The notes: generated from the letters alone by a model not told the origin. 60,851 bases of DNA from Boudabousia marimammalium (GCF_001936115.1 NZ_MPDM01000009.1:1-60851); one strand, 5' to 3'; positions 10,201 through 18,575 are shown, counted from the first letter of the stretch. Translations and numbers: made by a program.

Positions 10201-10664
10201 TGCGGCTGTCCCCGGTGCAAGCTGCCGGTCAGGATGAGGTCGTTAAGGCAACTACGTGGGATGCGGCTTCCGGGACGTTTAGCGTGCCGGGGCGGACCGT
10301 GGCTGTGTTGGAGGCCCCGCATGTCGAGGAGCCGACGGTTGAGGGCTCGGTTGAGCCGAGTGCGGAGCCGACGGTTGAGGGCTCGGTTGAGCCGAGTGTG
10401 GAGCCGAGTGTGGAGCCGACGGTTGAGGGCTCGGTTGAGCCGAGTGTGGAGCCGACCGTGGAACCGACTACTGAGCCTACGGTGGAGCCTACGGTCGAAC
10501 CGACTACTGAGCCTTCTCCGGGTGGCACTGACGCTGGTGTTCGTGGCTCTGCTGCTGGCAAGGGTGGCTTGTCTAAGACCGGTGTGGATGTTGCTTTCTT
10601 TGCTGGTTTGGCACTGTTGCTTGCTGGTTTGGGTGTCTTGGCGGTTCGTCGCCAGAATGCTTGA
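4278..10664 (+). CDS. Sortase-anchored bifunctional amylopullulanase (two GH13 domains)
   Basis: Extracellular starch and glycogen degrading enzyme of about 2128 residues. The start is the GTG at 4278, seven bases after GAGGAGG; it precedes a signal peptide ending near TPTQAAAA. A small starch-binding-like module comes first, then an alpha-amylase-type GH13 barrel with catalytic Asp436 (GFRID), Glu474 (FGEV) and Asp544 (GNHD). Two more carbohydrate-binding-like modules (about 870-1080) follow, then a pullulanase-type N domain and a second GH13 barrel with FNWGYDP, Asp1589 (GFRFD), Glu1626 (YGEGW) and Asp1755 (DAHDNE). All six catalytic residues are present, so alpha-1,4 and alpha-1,6 cleavage are both expected. 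The C-terminus carries VEPTVE repeats (about 2020-2080), LSKTG, a membrane span and a basic tail, placing it on the cell wall. A LacI-type operator lies upstream and a strong terminator follows. Confidence 0.9.
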   Translation: MEISMRAFHSSTRNNLNACRSVKKLLATTIAGFAVVASLITPTQAAAAPGSVLLTGSFNSELTGDACADWTTDCVALELEPADESGSLYASTFTVPAGTWQYKVFAQNQWYTNDRDGVAGPDNNMQIKLDNATQLIFQWDKKTGHIGLKPVTPVDRPYTPAEDDALFKSPTKQGTGENFYFVLTDRFANGDPSNDKGQIPSDNPLETGFDPTNKAFYHGGDIKGIIDRLDYIQNLGATAIWLTPSFKNEPVQGEGEDASAGYHGYWITDFNTIDPHLGTNAELKQLIEKAHQRNIKVYFDIIVNHTANLIEFTDHSGDKMQVPYRSIQDFPYKDATGQVFDITKVAGDKTKFPQLDPVVSFPYRPKRIHPIKPDSLSDVTLYHNRGNGTWKGGEDFTFGDFYTLDDIMTENPKVVDAMTEIYSNWAKFGIDGFRIDTVKHVNFDFWNQWGKPVLQAGQQPNPTKSDDKFFMFGEVYNTDVQDLSPYARNTPMGATLDFAFQSSALGFLKGGSAEGLANFFAADDFYTTQHSSVLDQPTFLGNHDMGRVGYLIKDQSNPEKRSQLGHELMFFTRGQPVVYYGDEQGFAAENHGQNGTDKEARQSLFATQVDEFANQHLLNGEVLGKQDRYDENSTLYTTIAEVSKLRQQHPGLRNGQQIKLYADNGPGVYAFARVEGSQKLEYVVAVNNTEQAKQVSFRTLTADASYTQIYGPATTLTAAGEDYQVTVPPLSAVAFQADRTVTPISAADLSVQVNPDNGMAVNGNIRTLDGQPDTKFNMAAVSATVPAHRWSETSFAWRTLGSDNSQWHELGTATGPHPRVFHDVNALPAGTLVEYRAVTRDAAGNLAADSSYASVKLDQTSIDFQVEENHDLVVNIPGSHSDELGCGAEWKPDCAATQLRLDPLSGWFKGTFRVPEGSYQYKIALNNAWDDDYGWKDGKRNVYKGDNSPYTVPAGGRDVTFFYNPKTHEFYNTMQSQRPSWTLPGTFGEALQCPNGNWDPSCQATLMNDPEGSGSFTFQTLQIPAGPQQVKVTKDFTWNGAPRPTCVGEGVGTSSPDGNCTFTAKAGQLTVFTWTPGTNELRIESSDPTEYVQYQAQWLDLATFAWPKELGTDGSWELFWAANGGMVAAGNTVSGADGHVALVRAGQAGVLPRELRVQDPHLADYYALTPDASATPAGQMGDPKEMLKGQVMVLYRDAAGIPRYFAGVQVPRVLDRLYAEQATQRAQGLSFNEGVPSLSVWAPTAKSVQLMLFNEPAHDGDAVSEAEVQRMPMTQEADGSWTVTGQRDWLNRPYKYDIELYIPKNAVSESDLKAGIVGDRVVHNEVTDPNSVALSVDSTHSVIADLSDEQWKPAGWEASKAPSVKNFAQQNIYELHVRDFSIADQSVPEAQRGTYAAFGMKDSAGMKHLRELAKAGMNTVHLLPTYDIGSIPERRTAQAKPPIPALTKPSSSEGPQAEIGKVRGQDGFNWGYDPLHYGAPEGSYASAGNQYGARRSMEYRTMVTGLHEAGYQVILDQVFNHTFDYGQSEKSIFERVVPGYYHRLDRFGETMKTPCCSEFATEHAMSEDLMVDTIVDWAKTYHVDGFRFDLMGFHSVDTMKKVRAALDRLTVAQDGVDGSRMYLYGEGWNFGSVANDSHFLQARQGNLVGTGIGSFNDRLRDGVHGHGDHKFAQGFGNGLGTDNNEHETRSLAETQADVKHKADLIRMGLAGNLRDFSFENSDGVVRRGDQMNYGGQPVGFAAQPYESVNYVDAHDNETLYDINAWGLPKNNTTMDTRVRMNTVSLAPVALGQSPMFWHAGTDILRSKSLDRNSYDSGDHFNQIDWSLQSNNFGVGLPPRWDNEKFWNDQRYILNDERITPSEEAMRTAHAQALDLLRLRASSPLFTLGSADLIKQKVSFPLAGAQSVPGLIAMHIADPTQSLPAGTGFSLFEAVSVATTEVSSDVDPERDHLLVVFNASPDTITKAVPELAGVEMRLSPVQAAGQDEVVKATTWDAASGTFSVPGRTVAVLEAPHVEEPTVEGSVEPSAEPTVEGSVEPSVEPSVEPTVEGSVEPSVEPTVEPTTEPTVEPTVEPTTEPSPGGTDAGVRGSAAGKGGLSKTGVDVAFFAGLALLLAGLGVLAVRRQNA

Positions 10665-10684
10665 GCTATATAGTTAGCAACTAG

Positions 10685-10723
10685 AAAAGAGTCCCGTCAG
10701 CATCGCTCTGGCGGGACTCTTTT
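10685..10723 (+). terminator. Terminator after the amylopullulanase gene
   Basis: A 12-bp perfect stem, AAAAGAGTCCCG with CGGGACTCTTTT, lies 20 bp after the stop codon. The stem runs into Ts on the plus strand and As on the minus strand, so it may serve both strands; the gene on the other side converges on it. Confidence 0.85.
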
Positions 10724-10864
10724 GCTGTCACGAGAAATCTTCAACCACTGCTGATCTATCTCCTGCAGACCCCATGCGTTCAACTGGTTTCCTAGTTGTG
10801 TGTGGGTTATTCTCTGGAATGGCCCGTCGAGTTCATTGTGAAGACTGCTCAGCTAACTAACTGA

Positions 10865-13150
10865 TTAACTGGCATTACGCCGACGAAACAGGATGAGCCC
10901 CGTTCCAATGGTAATCCCGGCGAACACTGTATATAGCGTCGCAGTGAGGCTGGTAGAACCGGTCTTGGGTAGCTGTCCGCCCGGTGCTACTTCTGGGGTT
11001 TCCTCAGTGGTGCCTTCGGCAGTAGCTTCGGGGGTGGTGTCCGGCGTCGGTTTCACGGTTGGAATAATCACGGTTGCTTCAGCTGTATCTGCCACTTCAA
11101 GGTTGCCCGCGGCCGCGGTGACAGCCGCGGTATTCACCACGGTCTGCGACTGATTCTGCATTTCGATGGCGGAGGTGGTGGAGGCGTTAATGCTCTCGTT
11201 CGGAGCCAAAGTGCCCTGCGTAGCGACGTTTGCCCAGTCGTAGGTGATGCCGCTGATGCCGGTCAGGGTGTCAGTAATCTCTACATTGGTGAGAGGGCAT
11301 TTGCCAGTGTTCGTAATTGCGAAGGTCCAGTTAATCTGGTTTGCGTTAGCATCGAAGGCGCCCTGTTTGGTCAGTTCAATCCTCGCCTTCCGCAGAGGCG
11401 CAATCCGCCAGTCGCCGTTACCTGCCTCGTTCCATGCGGCGATACGTACCAAGTAGTCCTTAGCTGGGTCTAGGTTTTCGAGGGTGTAGCTCTTAACGAT
11501 GCTGCGGTCGCGCTCAATCAGATTCCAAGTAGCGCCGTTGTCTTCAGAAAGTTCAATACTGTAGTCCAGTACGTCTGATTTCGAGTCTGCTGCCCCCGGG
11601 GTGTCAGGGGCGTCTACCCAGGTAACGGTCGCCGACTGATAGTTGGAATCAACATACTTGGCGCTGGCCTGATCGATCGGGTTCGGGGTCATGCCGTAGA
11701 CCTGCACTCTGGCGTTGTCGGTGCCCTCCCCAATGGTCACATACATGAAGCCGTTCTTATCGAAGTCAATGCCACGGGGGATAGCCATGTTCGGGGTGGC
11801 AACCGTCTTGCTGGTTTCTTGCTCGTTGGCATCTGCGGTGGAGCCGTTGATCCACTCGCGAATGAAGTTGCCGTCCTTGTCGAATTCTTGGATTGCGCTT
11901 TGGCTTTGCGACCAAGCGAACATGTGACGGTATGTCGGGGATCCGGCGACATCGTTTACGAACGGTCCGAAGGTGACATCGCCCTCGTTAAAGCGTCCTT
12001 CGCCAACGAACTGGGTGACTGTGGTGCCGTCAGCGGCACGTTTTTCAATGAAGGGGGCCATGGTGTTCTTGTCGTCGTCGCGGAAGTTCACTAGGGATAG
12101 GTAAAGCGAGCCGTCCTCGGGGTCGGATGCGACACCGTAGGGATTAATGTAGCGGTTGCCGTTCGCATGGGGCGCGAAGGGGTGAGTGAGCCCGCCGGTC
12201 ATGGTCGGGTTATCGAGCTTAATTTTTGGCAGCGGCGTGCCGTCAGGTGCGAAGACCACTAGGGTGTCATCCACCTCAGCGTTCGCTAGTACGCTACCGT
12301 CGGGGCGGGTCGTGAGTGAGACCGAGTATCCGGAGTTGAAGTTGCCGGGCGTAGTGCTGCCGGTAACCCAAGTGCCGGCCACGCCGGCGCCCGCAATAAT
12401 GGTGCCATCGGGGGCGTAGCGTTTGATACGGTTCGGGTTTGTCGCATTGTTGGGCTGGCGGGATTCGGAGTCAACAACCCAGGTTGTGCCGTCCTTGGTG
12501 AAGGTGATGCCGCGTGGGCCGTGCACTAAGTTCGGGATCTGGGCAGAAACGTATTCGTTCTGGTGGACGGTACGGTTGGCTAGTTCGACGAACTGTTTGC
12601 CTATTCCGTAGTTGCGATCTGCTGGTTGGACATTGTACTTGCCGTTGCCTTTGTAGTCAGTGGCATCTTCTTGGTCGGTACCGGTGGGTGCGTACTGGAA
12701 GACGCGGGGCGTGCCGGCTTGGCCTTGATTGAGGAATCCGAGGCCGGCAGCGGAGCAGGCGAAGCGCCCGTGGCAGACTTTACCACTGTCGGATACCCAG
12801 AGGTCCCCAGTGACGGGGTTGACGCCCACGCCGTAGTTGTAGGTTACGTCGCGGCAGCCTACTGCTCCTTCGCCGCAGGGCCTGACGTCCGCGCTATTGT
12901 TGTCAGTTACGTCTCCGTTTCGGGAGATGTAGGTTGGTCTGCTGTTTCGGGTTTTCACGTCACCGATGAGGCCCCATTTGCCGGAGCCTTCAGCTTTTCC
13001 GGCAGTGTAGTCGAGGGAAGTGCGCCAGCCGGTTTCTTCGTTGGGTGCGGCACAGGCGGGTTCAGCGAGGGCGGTTGCGACAGGGGCAAGTGCTAGGCCG
13101 GTAGCTGCTGTCATCGCGGACAAAGCTATGAGTGTTTTTCTGATATTCAA
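10865..13150 (-). CDS. Sortase-anchored NHL/beta-propeller and fibronectin-III surface protein
   Basis: Secreted wall protein of 761 residues. The start is a TTG at 13150, seven bases after AAGAAGG, followed by a clear signal peptide (MNIRKTLIALSAMTAATGLA...). Residues from about 60 to 490 carry repeated blocks such as N-P-Y-G-V-A-S-D and P-R-G-I-D-F-D-K-N-G-F-M-Y-V, typical of NHL or six-bladed propellers. A fibronectin type III domain (about 495-595) and a DUF11-like conserved beta-sandwich (about 600-690, with NTGKCPLTNVEITD) follow. LPKTG near residue 727, a hydrophobic span and RRR form the sorting signal. The propeller probably binds a ligand outside the cell, but the ligand cannot be inferred. 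It converges on the amylopullulanase gene. Confidence 0.85.
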   Translation of the reverse strand: MNIRKTLIALSAMTAATGLALAPVATALAEPACAAPNEETGWRTSLDYTAGKAEGSGKWGLIGDVKTRNSRPTYISRNGDVTDNNSADVRPCGEGAVGCRDVTYNYGVGVNPVTGDLWVSDSGKVCHGRFACSAAGLGFLNQGQAGTPRVFQYAPTGTDQEDATDYKGNGKYNVQPADRNYGIGKQFVELANRTVHQNEYVSAQIPNLVHGPRGITFTKDGTTWVVDSESRQPNNATNPNRIKRYAPDGTIIAGAGVAGTWVTGSTTPGNFNSGYSVSLTTRPDGSVLANAEVDDTLVVFAPDGTPLPKIKLDNPTMTGGLTHPFAPHANGNRYINPYGVASDPEDGSLYLSLVNFRDDDKNTMAPFIEKRAADGTTVTQFVGEGRFNEGDVTFGPFVNDVAGSPTYRHMFAWSQSQSAIQEFDKDGNFIREWINGSTADANEQETSKTVATPNMAIPRGIDFDKNGFMYVTIGEGTDNARVQVYGMTPNPIDQASAKYVDSNYQSATVTWVDAPDTPGAADSKSDVLDYSIELSEDNGATWNLIERDRSIVKSYTLENLDPAKDYLVRIAAWNEAGNGDWRIAPLRKARIELTKQGAFDANANQINWTFAITNTGKCPLTNVEITDTLTGISGITYDWANVATQGTLAPNESINASTTSAIEMQNQSQTVVNTAAVTAAAGNLEVADTAEATVIIPTVKPTPDTTPEATAEGTTEETPEVAPGGQLPKTGSTSLTATLYTVFAGITIGTGLILFRRRNAS

Positions 13151-13625
13151 GATTTTGCCTTCTTAGATTGGGGTTATTCGTAATCATCTGTGGGACGACT
13201 TGTTTTGGGTCTGCGTTGGCTTGTGCAGCCTCGGCGTGACACCTTCAGGTGTGGGACGTTAGTCATGAAATTGAGTGAATCCTTAGTGTCAGAGTACATG
13301 ACAAATGTTGCGCTTGTCTAATTTCTAGGGTAATGAGAAAGGCTTGCAATAGTGTGGGTCTGTATCCAAAAGTGTCAACTAAAAATTTGGGTTGGTTTTG
13401 GGGGGGGCGAGGGTGTGCCGCAGTGCTCCAATCAATCTGTGCAAAATAAATGCGCAAAAAATAAAAAATCAGTGGCGCTGGGGTGGAGGGTAGGAAAACC
13501 TCGGCAGGGATTTTTCCTAGAATTGGGTTATCCTCCCACCGGGGTGAGAGGATAACCAAGTTAGATATGCAGACAACCACTGCCATCGGAAGCTCAGCCC
13601 GAGGCTAAGCTAGGGTACTTAGTTG
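13151..13625. other. Intergenic stretch with one hairpin, no gene seen
   Basis: Leader of the propeller gene followed by AT-rich sequence. A perfect 10-bp stem (13526-13535 with 13548-13557, GGTTATCCTC / GAGGATAACC) may terminate the minus-strand operon from the R-M side. The short palindrome AGCCCGAGGCT occurs twice, at 13596 and 13628. No open frame resembles a protein. Confidence 0.5.
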
Positions 13626-14167
13626 CTAGCCCGAGGCTAAGGCCAAGTACAGTTGGAGACTATCTTGGCTATTATTCATTGTCAAAATGTTAATTCTATC
13701 GGTTCTCGTGTCGTTGAATGAATCTAACATGAGTACGCGACGTAAACGCGCGCTTACCTGAGCTTTGGGTGTATTAATCTTGGAGATAGAGACTCGCGGG
13801 TCTTCTCTGAGATGCCGTCTTTCGTATGCTATTGCGCCAGCAACGATATTCGCAAGCTGAAGTAAATCAGTAGCGCGCGAATCGAGTTCATACGCAGTTA
13901 CGATTTGCTCTCTCCCAGCATTTCGAGAATGTCAAAATAGAACTTTAGTGATGATTTATTGAGACTGGAAAACTTCATTTCCTTGTCGTACTTGTTCATG
14001 CCTGAGTGTTTGTCTCTAATGGCTCTGATTTGACGAGCTAATCGGGAGGGTTTTCTCGTTTTTAAGTATGCAATCCCTCACGGCTATTTTTTTGAGCCAG
14101 ACTCGTCTATGTAGATAGAATTAACAAGACCTTCTTTTAGTTTGATTCGTTCTGCTTCTGCGTGCAT
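13626..14167 (-). pseudogene. Decayed DUF3800 gene at the end of the R-M operon
   Basis: An ATG at 14167, behind GGAGAAACA, opens a frame reading SIYIDESGS, the N-terminal signature of DUF3800. It stops almost at once. A second stretch reads MNKYDKEMKFSSLNKSSLKF, matching the D-x-E-(I/M)-K-F-S-x-L motif. Another frame reads AYELDSRATDLLQLANIVAG, matching the C-terminal D-S-x-x-x-x-L-L-Q-x-A-D-x-x-A-G motif, and ends at 13626. At least two lesions separate the parts. DUF3800 proteins look like RNase H-fold enzymes and often sit in defence loci; here the gene followed hsdR by 14 bp and was probably once part of its operon. Confidence 0.65.
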
Positions 14168-14181
14168 TGTTTCTCCGTGTT

Positions 14182-17100
14182 TCACTGGTCAAACTCTTCT
14201 GGCAGTTCCCCTTCTAGCAGGAACTGTTTCAAGATTTTGTCTACTTCAATGTTGACTTTGAAGGGCGGCAGGCTGATGCCGCGTGTTTTGCTGAAGAATT
14301 CGCGGGCAGCGGTCTTGTTGACGGTTTCTTTGAGGTCGTCGTAGCGGCCGAATTCGTTGAGGCTGCTGCCGGTGGTGGGTGTGTTCATCAGTTTGGTGAG
14401 TTTGTCTTCGTCTATCCCGAAGGCGGCGACTAGCTGTTTGACTTGGTGGTTTTGGTGGGCGTACTGGTATTCGTTGATGTAATCGCGGAAGGTTTTACCT
14501 TCTACCAGTTGTACTTCCCCGGCTTCAATGTCGTGGATGAGTAGGCGCGCATATTTTTGCTCTTCCTGGCTGAGTGTAGCGAAGGATGAGAACAGTGGGT
14601 CTAGCAGTTCGTCTAGTTCTTCCCTGGTGGCTTTGTCTGTGGCCAGCGCTTTCAAGTATTTTTTGAAGCGAGAGTCCAGGTAGTCGCTGTCGATCCGGTC
14701 GGTGTCAATTTCGGTGATGTGCCGTTCAATATCGAATGGGACGGTATCGGGGTCGGACTTGGCGCGGTCTAGTTCTTTGTATCGTTGCAGTAGAATCTGG
14801 TAGGTTTCGTAGTCGCATTCGACGGTGATTTCTCTGCGCGGCTTCTTGAACTTGTAGGTGAGTTTTTCCCAGTAGAATCCTTGAATCAGGGCGGCTTCCA
14901 GGTGGCTGTGGAAGATGACGAAGAGGCGCGCAAATTCTTTGCAGTCGGTGATGCTTTCCGGCAGCTTTGAGTAATCTGGGATGCCGGCGCTGGTGAAGAT
15001 TCGTGTTATCTGCCGGAAGCCTTCATTCATGTGCTCTAGGTGCTGGTCTAGCTGTTCCACGAAGATTCCGGGCTTGTTGTTGCCGGAGTATAGTTCGAAG
15101 GCTTCCTCGATTTTCTGTTTCATGGTGTACGGCTTGCGGTAGTACACGATGGAGCCGAAGGGTTTCTCCCCGGGCGCGAAGAGCCGGTTTGTGCGGGAGA
15201 ATGCTTGCACAATGTCCACGTATTCCATGACTTTGTCCAGATACAGGGTATTCAACCATTTGGAGTCGAAACCGGTGAGCATCTGGTTTACCACAATCAG
15301 CAGGTCCACCTGTTTTTCGGGTTCGGTTTCGATGCGCTGGTAGGGGCGTTTGTGCGCCAGGCGGGCGGCAACATCTTTTTTGAACCTGTAGTAGCTGCTG
15401 ATTGTGTAGTCCTGGCCATAGCGTTCATTGTAGTCTTCTAGGATTTCAATCAGGCCGTCTTCTTTGAAGTCGATTTCTCCGCTGTTGTCGATGTTGGCGT
15501 CGAAGAGCGCGGTGGTTTTGATGTGTGGGTAGTTCTCTTTGAGGATGCGGTAGTATTCGATGGCTTCGGGGATGGAGCTGACTGCTAGGATGGCATGGAA
15601 TTTGGAGTTGCGGCTGAGCCGCGCCCAGTTGTCGTTAATGTTTTTGGTGACGGCCTGGTAGTGGTCTGTCTGCTGGTAAAGGTCGGCTTTAACGTAGTCT
15701 TCGATGCCTTTAACATAGTCGCCATTATTCATCTGGGTTCCGGCCATGGGGACGGCTTTGGTGTCCATGAAGTGGTAGTAGATTTCCAGCTGGTCCGGGT
15801 CGGTGATGGGGGCGTCCTCGTCGCATACTCCGGCCTGGATGCGGGCTACTTTTTCGCGTAGGTCTTTGGAGCGTACCGTTTCGACGAGGGTGGGGTCGAA
15901 GCCGAGGACGTTTCCGTCTCTGATGCCGTCAGCGATGGAGTAGCGGTGTAGCTCGTCACCGAAGATGGTGGCGGTGGTGGAGTGCTTCCGCTGGTTTTGC
16001 ATGTGGATTGGGGTGCCGGTGAAGCCGAAGAAGACGGCCCGCGGGAAGGTTCGTTTGATGATGGCAAGCATTTCTCCGAAGGTGGAGCGGTGTGCTTCAT
16101 CCACGATGAATACGACACGTTTTTTGTTGATTTCGCGTAGGTCTGAGAGTTTTGCGCTGTCCTCATTGTTGACTAGGCTCATTTTTTGGATGGAGGTCAC
16201 GATGAGGGTGTCTTGGGGTTTGCTGGATTTGAGTTTGGAGATGAGGACATGGGAGTCTTCGGTTTCTTGGACTTCCTGGGTGGCTGCCGCGAAGCCGCGG
16301 TATTCCATGAGGGATTGGGTGCCCAGTTCGATCCGGTCCATGAGGAATACGACTTTGTCGGCGTCTTTGGAGTCTGCGATTAGTTGCGCGGATTTGAAGC
16401 TGGTCATGGTTTTGCCGGAGCCAGTGGTGTGCCAGATGTATCCGCCGAGTTGGTTTCCTTCGCCCCATTTGATTTTGCTGACACGGTCGCTGATGCGGCT
16501 GGCGGCATAGTACTGGTAGGAGCGCATGACTTTGAGCATACCGTCGGTGTCGTCCGCGACAGTGTATGCGCCGATCAGTTGGTGGACCATGGGGATATAT
16601 AGGAAGCCGGAGACGATGTCTTCCCATTTGTTGACTGGCTCATTGTTGAAGTCAGCCCAGTGGAAGTAGTAGTCGGGGTTGAATTTTCCGTCTGGTCCGG
16701 GGTTGGCAAAGTAGATGGTTTCTTCGGGGCTCATGGCGACGAAGATTTGGACGAGGGAGAATATGCCCGTGAAAACGCCTTCGCGGGAGTATTTGGCGAT
16801 CTGGTTGGCGGCCTGTTTGGTGTCAACGCCGGTGTGTTTGAGTTCGAGGTGGATGACGGGCATGCCGTTGATTAGTAGCATGAGGTCGCCGCGCCGGTTC
16901 GGGAAGTGCCGGTCGGTAGCGAAGCGTGGCTGTTGCACAATCTGGTAGGTGGATTGGCCGCCGGAGATTTCTAGGGGGTCAAAGATTTTGAGACTGATTT
17001 CTTTGCCCTGGTGTTCCGGGTCGGCAGGGTTGTCGCGCTGAATGGAGATGGTTTTGCCGTTAATGAAGCCGTTTAGTTTGAGAGGGGTGCGCAGCTGCGT

Positions 17101-17307
17101 GACTTGTTCAAGGATTTGCGCCATCTCTGTTTCGGTGAGGGGTGCGTCGTTGAGGCGGTCGCGGGTGTTGTTGTTTTGGAACAGGATGTTCGCCCAGTTG
17201 TTTATCAGGTCCTGCTCTGTCGGGTTCTGGATTAGTTCTTTCCACCCTTTGGTGAGCAGGGCGGCAACTACCGCATTTTCAAACTCAGCCTCATTAGCAA
17301 AAACCAT
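14182..17307 (-). CDS. hsdR: Type I restriction enzyme, R (endonuclease/translocase) subunit
   Basis: The 1041-residue motor and nuclease subunit of a type I restriction-modification complex. It translocates DNA with ATP and cuts foreign DNA at a distance from the recognition site. The N-terminal nuclease shows a PD-(D/E)xK arrangement: Asp141 in GDLMLLING, then Glu155-x-Lys157 in HLELKHTG. The SF2 helicase follows with Walker A TTGSGKT (294-300) and DEAH at 403-406 in VDEAHRSTFGE. The usual length of the family is about 1000, so it looks intact. The start has an AAGGGAGAACGCC site and lies 11 bp after the stop of the second hsdS. A copy of its first codons survives as a scar between the two hsdS genes. 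Confidence 0.95.
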   Translation of the reverse strand: MVFANEAEFENAVVAALLTKGWKELIQNPTEQDLINNWANILFQNNNTRDRLNDAPLTETEMAQILEQVTQLRTPLKLNGFINGKTISIQRDNPADPEHQGKEISLKIFDPLEISGGQSTYQIVQQPRFATDRHFPNRRGDLMLLINGMPVIHLELKHTGVDTKQAANQIAKYSREGVFTGIFSLVQIFVAMSPEETIYFANPGPDGKFNPDYYFHWADFNNEPVNKWEDIVSGFLYIPMVHQLIGAYTVADDTDGMLKVMRSYQYYAASRISDRVSKIKWGEGNQLGGYIWHTTGSGKTMTSFKSAQLIADSKDADKVVFLMDRIELGTQSLMEYRGFAAATQEVQETEDSHVLISKLKSSKPQDTLIVTSIQKMSLVNNEDSAKLSDLREINKKRVVFIVDEAHRSTFGEMLAIIKRTFPRAVFFGFTGTPIHMQNQRKHSTTATIFGDELHRYSIADGIRDGNVLGFDPTLVETVRSKDLREKVARIQAGVCDEDAPITDPDQLEIYYHFMDTKAVPMAGTQMNNGDYVKGIEDYVKADLYQQTDHYQAVTKNINDNWARLSRNSKFHAILAVSSIPEAIEYYRILKENYPHIKTTALFDANIDNSGEIDFKEDGLIEILEDYNERYGQDYTISSYYRFKKDVAARLAHKRPYQRIETEPEKQVDLLIVVNQMLTGFDSKWLNTLYLDKVMEYVDIVQAFSRTNRLFAPGEKPFGSIVYYRKPYTMKQKIEEAFELYSGNNKPGIFVEQLDQHLEHMNEGFRQITRIFTSAGIPDYSKLPESITDCKEFARLFVIFHSHLEAALIQGFYWEKLTYKFKKPRREITVECDYETYQILLQRYKELDRAKSDPDTVPFDIERHITEIDTDRIDSDYLDSRFKKYLKALATDKATREELDELLDPLFSSFATLSQEEQKYARLLIHDIEAGEVQLVEGKTFRDYINEYQYAHQNHQVKQLVAAFGIDEDKLTKLMNTPTTGSSLNEFGRYDDLKETVNKTAAREFFSKTRGISLPPFKVNIEVDKILKQFLLEGELPEEFDQ

Positions 17308-17318
17308 GGCGTTCTCCC

Positions 17319-18575
17319 TTAAACAAACATTTTCTCAAGCAGGGCTTGCTTCAACTCTTTCAGCTTATCAACCCGCCGGGACTGAAACTCAATCCGCTCA
17401 TCAAGCGTCTTAAAGAACTGGCCGATAGCCTGTTGTTCCGCCATACTCGGTATGGGAATCTCTATTTGCATGACTTTCGCTTTTGAGATGTTGAAACGAG
17501 ATATGCCTTGAGCGAGTAAAACTATTTTCTTTCGGAAAGAACTGGAGCGAAGCAAGGGAGCCATAAAGTAGGGGTTGAACTGTCCTGCATGACGGTAGCT
17601 GAAGCAGAAACTGTTCAGGTACAGGTGTTCTTGATTCCCTACCCATACGCACGACATCCCAACCTCTTCTGGAACTTCGGAAGAGACGGTAAATAAAATA
17701 TCACCGTATTTAATCTGGTGTTGGCTATCGTCAATTTCTATGGGTTCTGTACGATTTGGGTCTGCTATAGCGTTGTCGAAAACATTTGTATAGGTAATAT
17801 ATCTACCTTCGCCATGCCCAAAATCTGCTTTGCTCTTACCAGACAAGCCACCGAAAGCCGTTCCGTTATCTCCTAGTGATTTGTATGTCCAAGGTTCGGT
17901 GAAGCCGGGGAAGCGGAGTTCGGGGACGGTTTCCCCCTCACGGGGGAACATTTTCTCCAGCATCGCCTGCTTTAGTTCAGTCAGCTTTTCATATTTCCGC
18001 TGTGTTTGAGAAATAAGTAAGTCAAGGTGTTTATACGTTTCACCGATTAGGAGTTGTTCTGCGCCAGTAGGAGCATATACTTGTTGATTCTCCAAATCGC
18101 GTTTGCTTAGGTTCCCAATAGCACCATTTCCGCCTAGCACATGAGTATTTATGAACTCCGTGTACCAAGGAGAACTCAGAAGCGAGTTGACGAAATATGG
18201 TTTTGAGGCCGTTGCTGCTAGCATGAATCCACCGTGGATTGCGCTGTCTCTAGCTAATCCGTTAATTATCGCGTGCTTACCCACTAACCTATTTGATCCG
18301 TTGGCAGAGGTAATCAGAATGTCGCCACTTTTTACGCACTCAATGGTGACGCTTTCTTTGGTGACTGTGACATCGTCGTCGTGTAACGTGAAAGTGTCTT
18401 CAATGATATTTGAAGAACGTAAAACTCTTACACCCTCAGATTGCACATCGCTCGGTCTGTAGGTTAGGCCTCTTCTGATTTTTGCAATGTCCGAGAACAG
18501 TTGTTGCTGCCACGGATTGGTGAAGCCTTTGAAACGGAGGGCAGGAACTTGCGGGGGGGGGGTGCTTATGCTCAT
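17319..18575 (-). CDS. hsdS: Type I restriction enzyme, specificity subunit (second copy), phase-variable tract
   Basis: A 418-residue DNA-recognition subunit. It has the standard two target-recognition domains (about 10-190 and 215-380), each ending in a helical spacer. The central conserved segment reads REGETVPELRFPGFTEPW and the end reads RVDKLKELKQALLEKMFV. The first codons contain a run of 10 C on the coding strand (STPPPQ), so slippage would shift the frame at residue 5-8. The 5' end, the centre and the 3' end are nearly identical in DNA to the upstream hsdS, while the recognition domains differ. Translation is expected to be coupled to hsdR. It may be an alternative specificity or a donor for recombination. 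Confidence 0.92.
   Translation of the reverse strand: MSISTPPPQVPALRFKGFTNPWQQQLFSDIAKIRRGLTYRPSDVQSEGVRVLRSSNIIEDTFTLHDDDVTVTKESVTIECVKSGDILITSANGSNRLVGKHAIINGLARDSAIHGGFMLAATASKPYFVNSLLSSPWYTEFINTHVLGGNGAIGNLSKRDLENQQVYAPTGAEQLLIGETYKHLDLLISQTQRKYEKLTELKQAMLEKMFPREGETVPELRFPGFTEPWTYKSLGDNGTAFGGLSGKSKADFGHGEGRYITYTNVFDNAIADPNRTEPIEIDDSQHQIKYGDILFTVSSEVPEEVGMSCVWVGNQEHLYLNSFCFSYRHAGQFNPYFMAPLLRSSSFRKKIVLLAQGISRFNISKAKVMQIEIPIPSMAEQQAIGQFFKTLDERIEFQSRRVDKLKELKQALLEKMFV
18553..18562. repeat. Homopolymeric G10 tract inside the start of the second hsdS
   Basis: Ten G on the plus strand, read as proline codons 10-17 bases after the hsdS start. Tracts of this length are classic slipped-strand mispairing sites. 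In this sequence the length keeps the frame open. Confidence 0.8.

Noticed and set aside
10192-10677. Arginine/leucine-rich plus frame over the end of the amylopullulanase gene
   Set aside because: It arises from the VEPTVE-coding repeats read in another frame; the anchored frame has the sorting signal.
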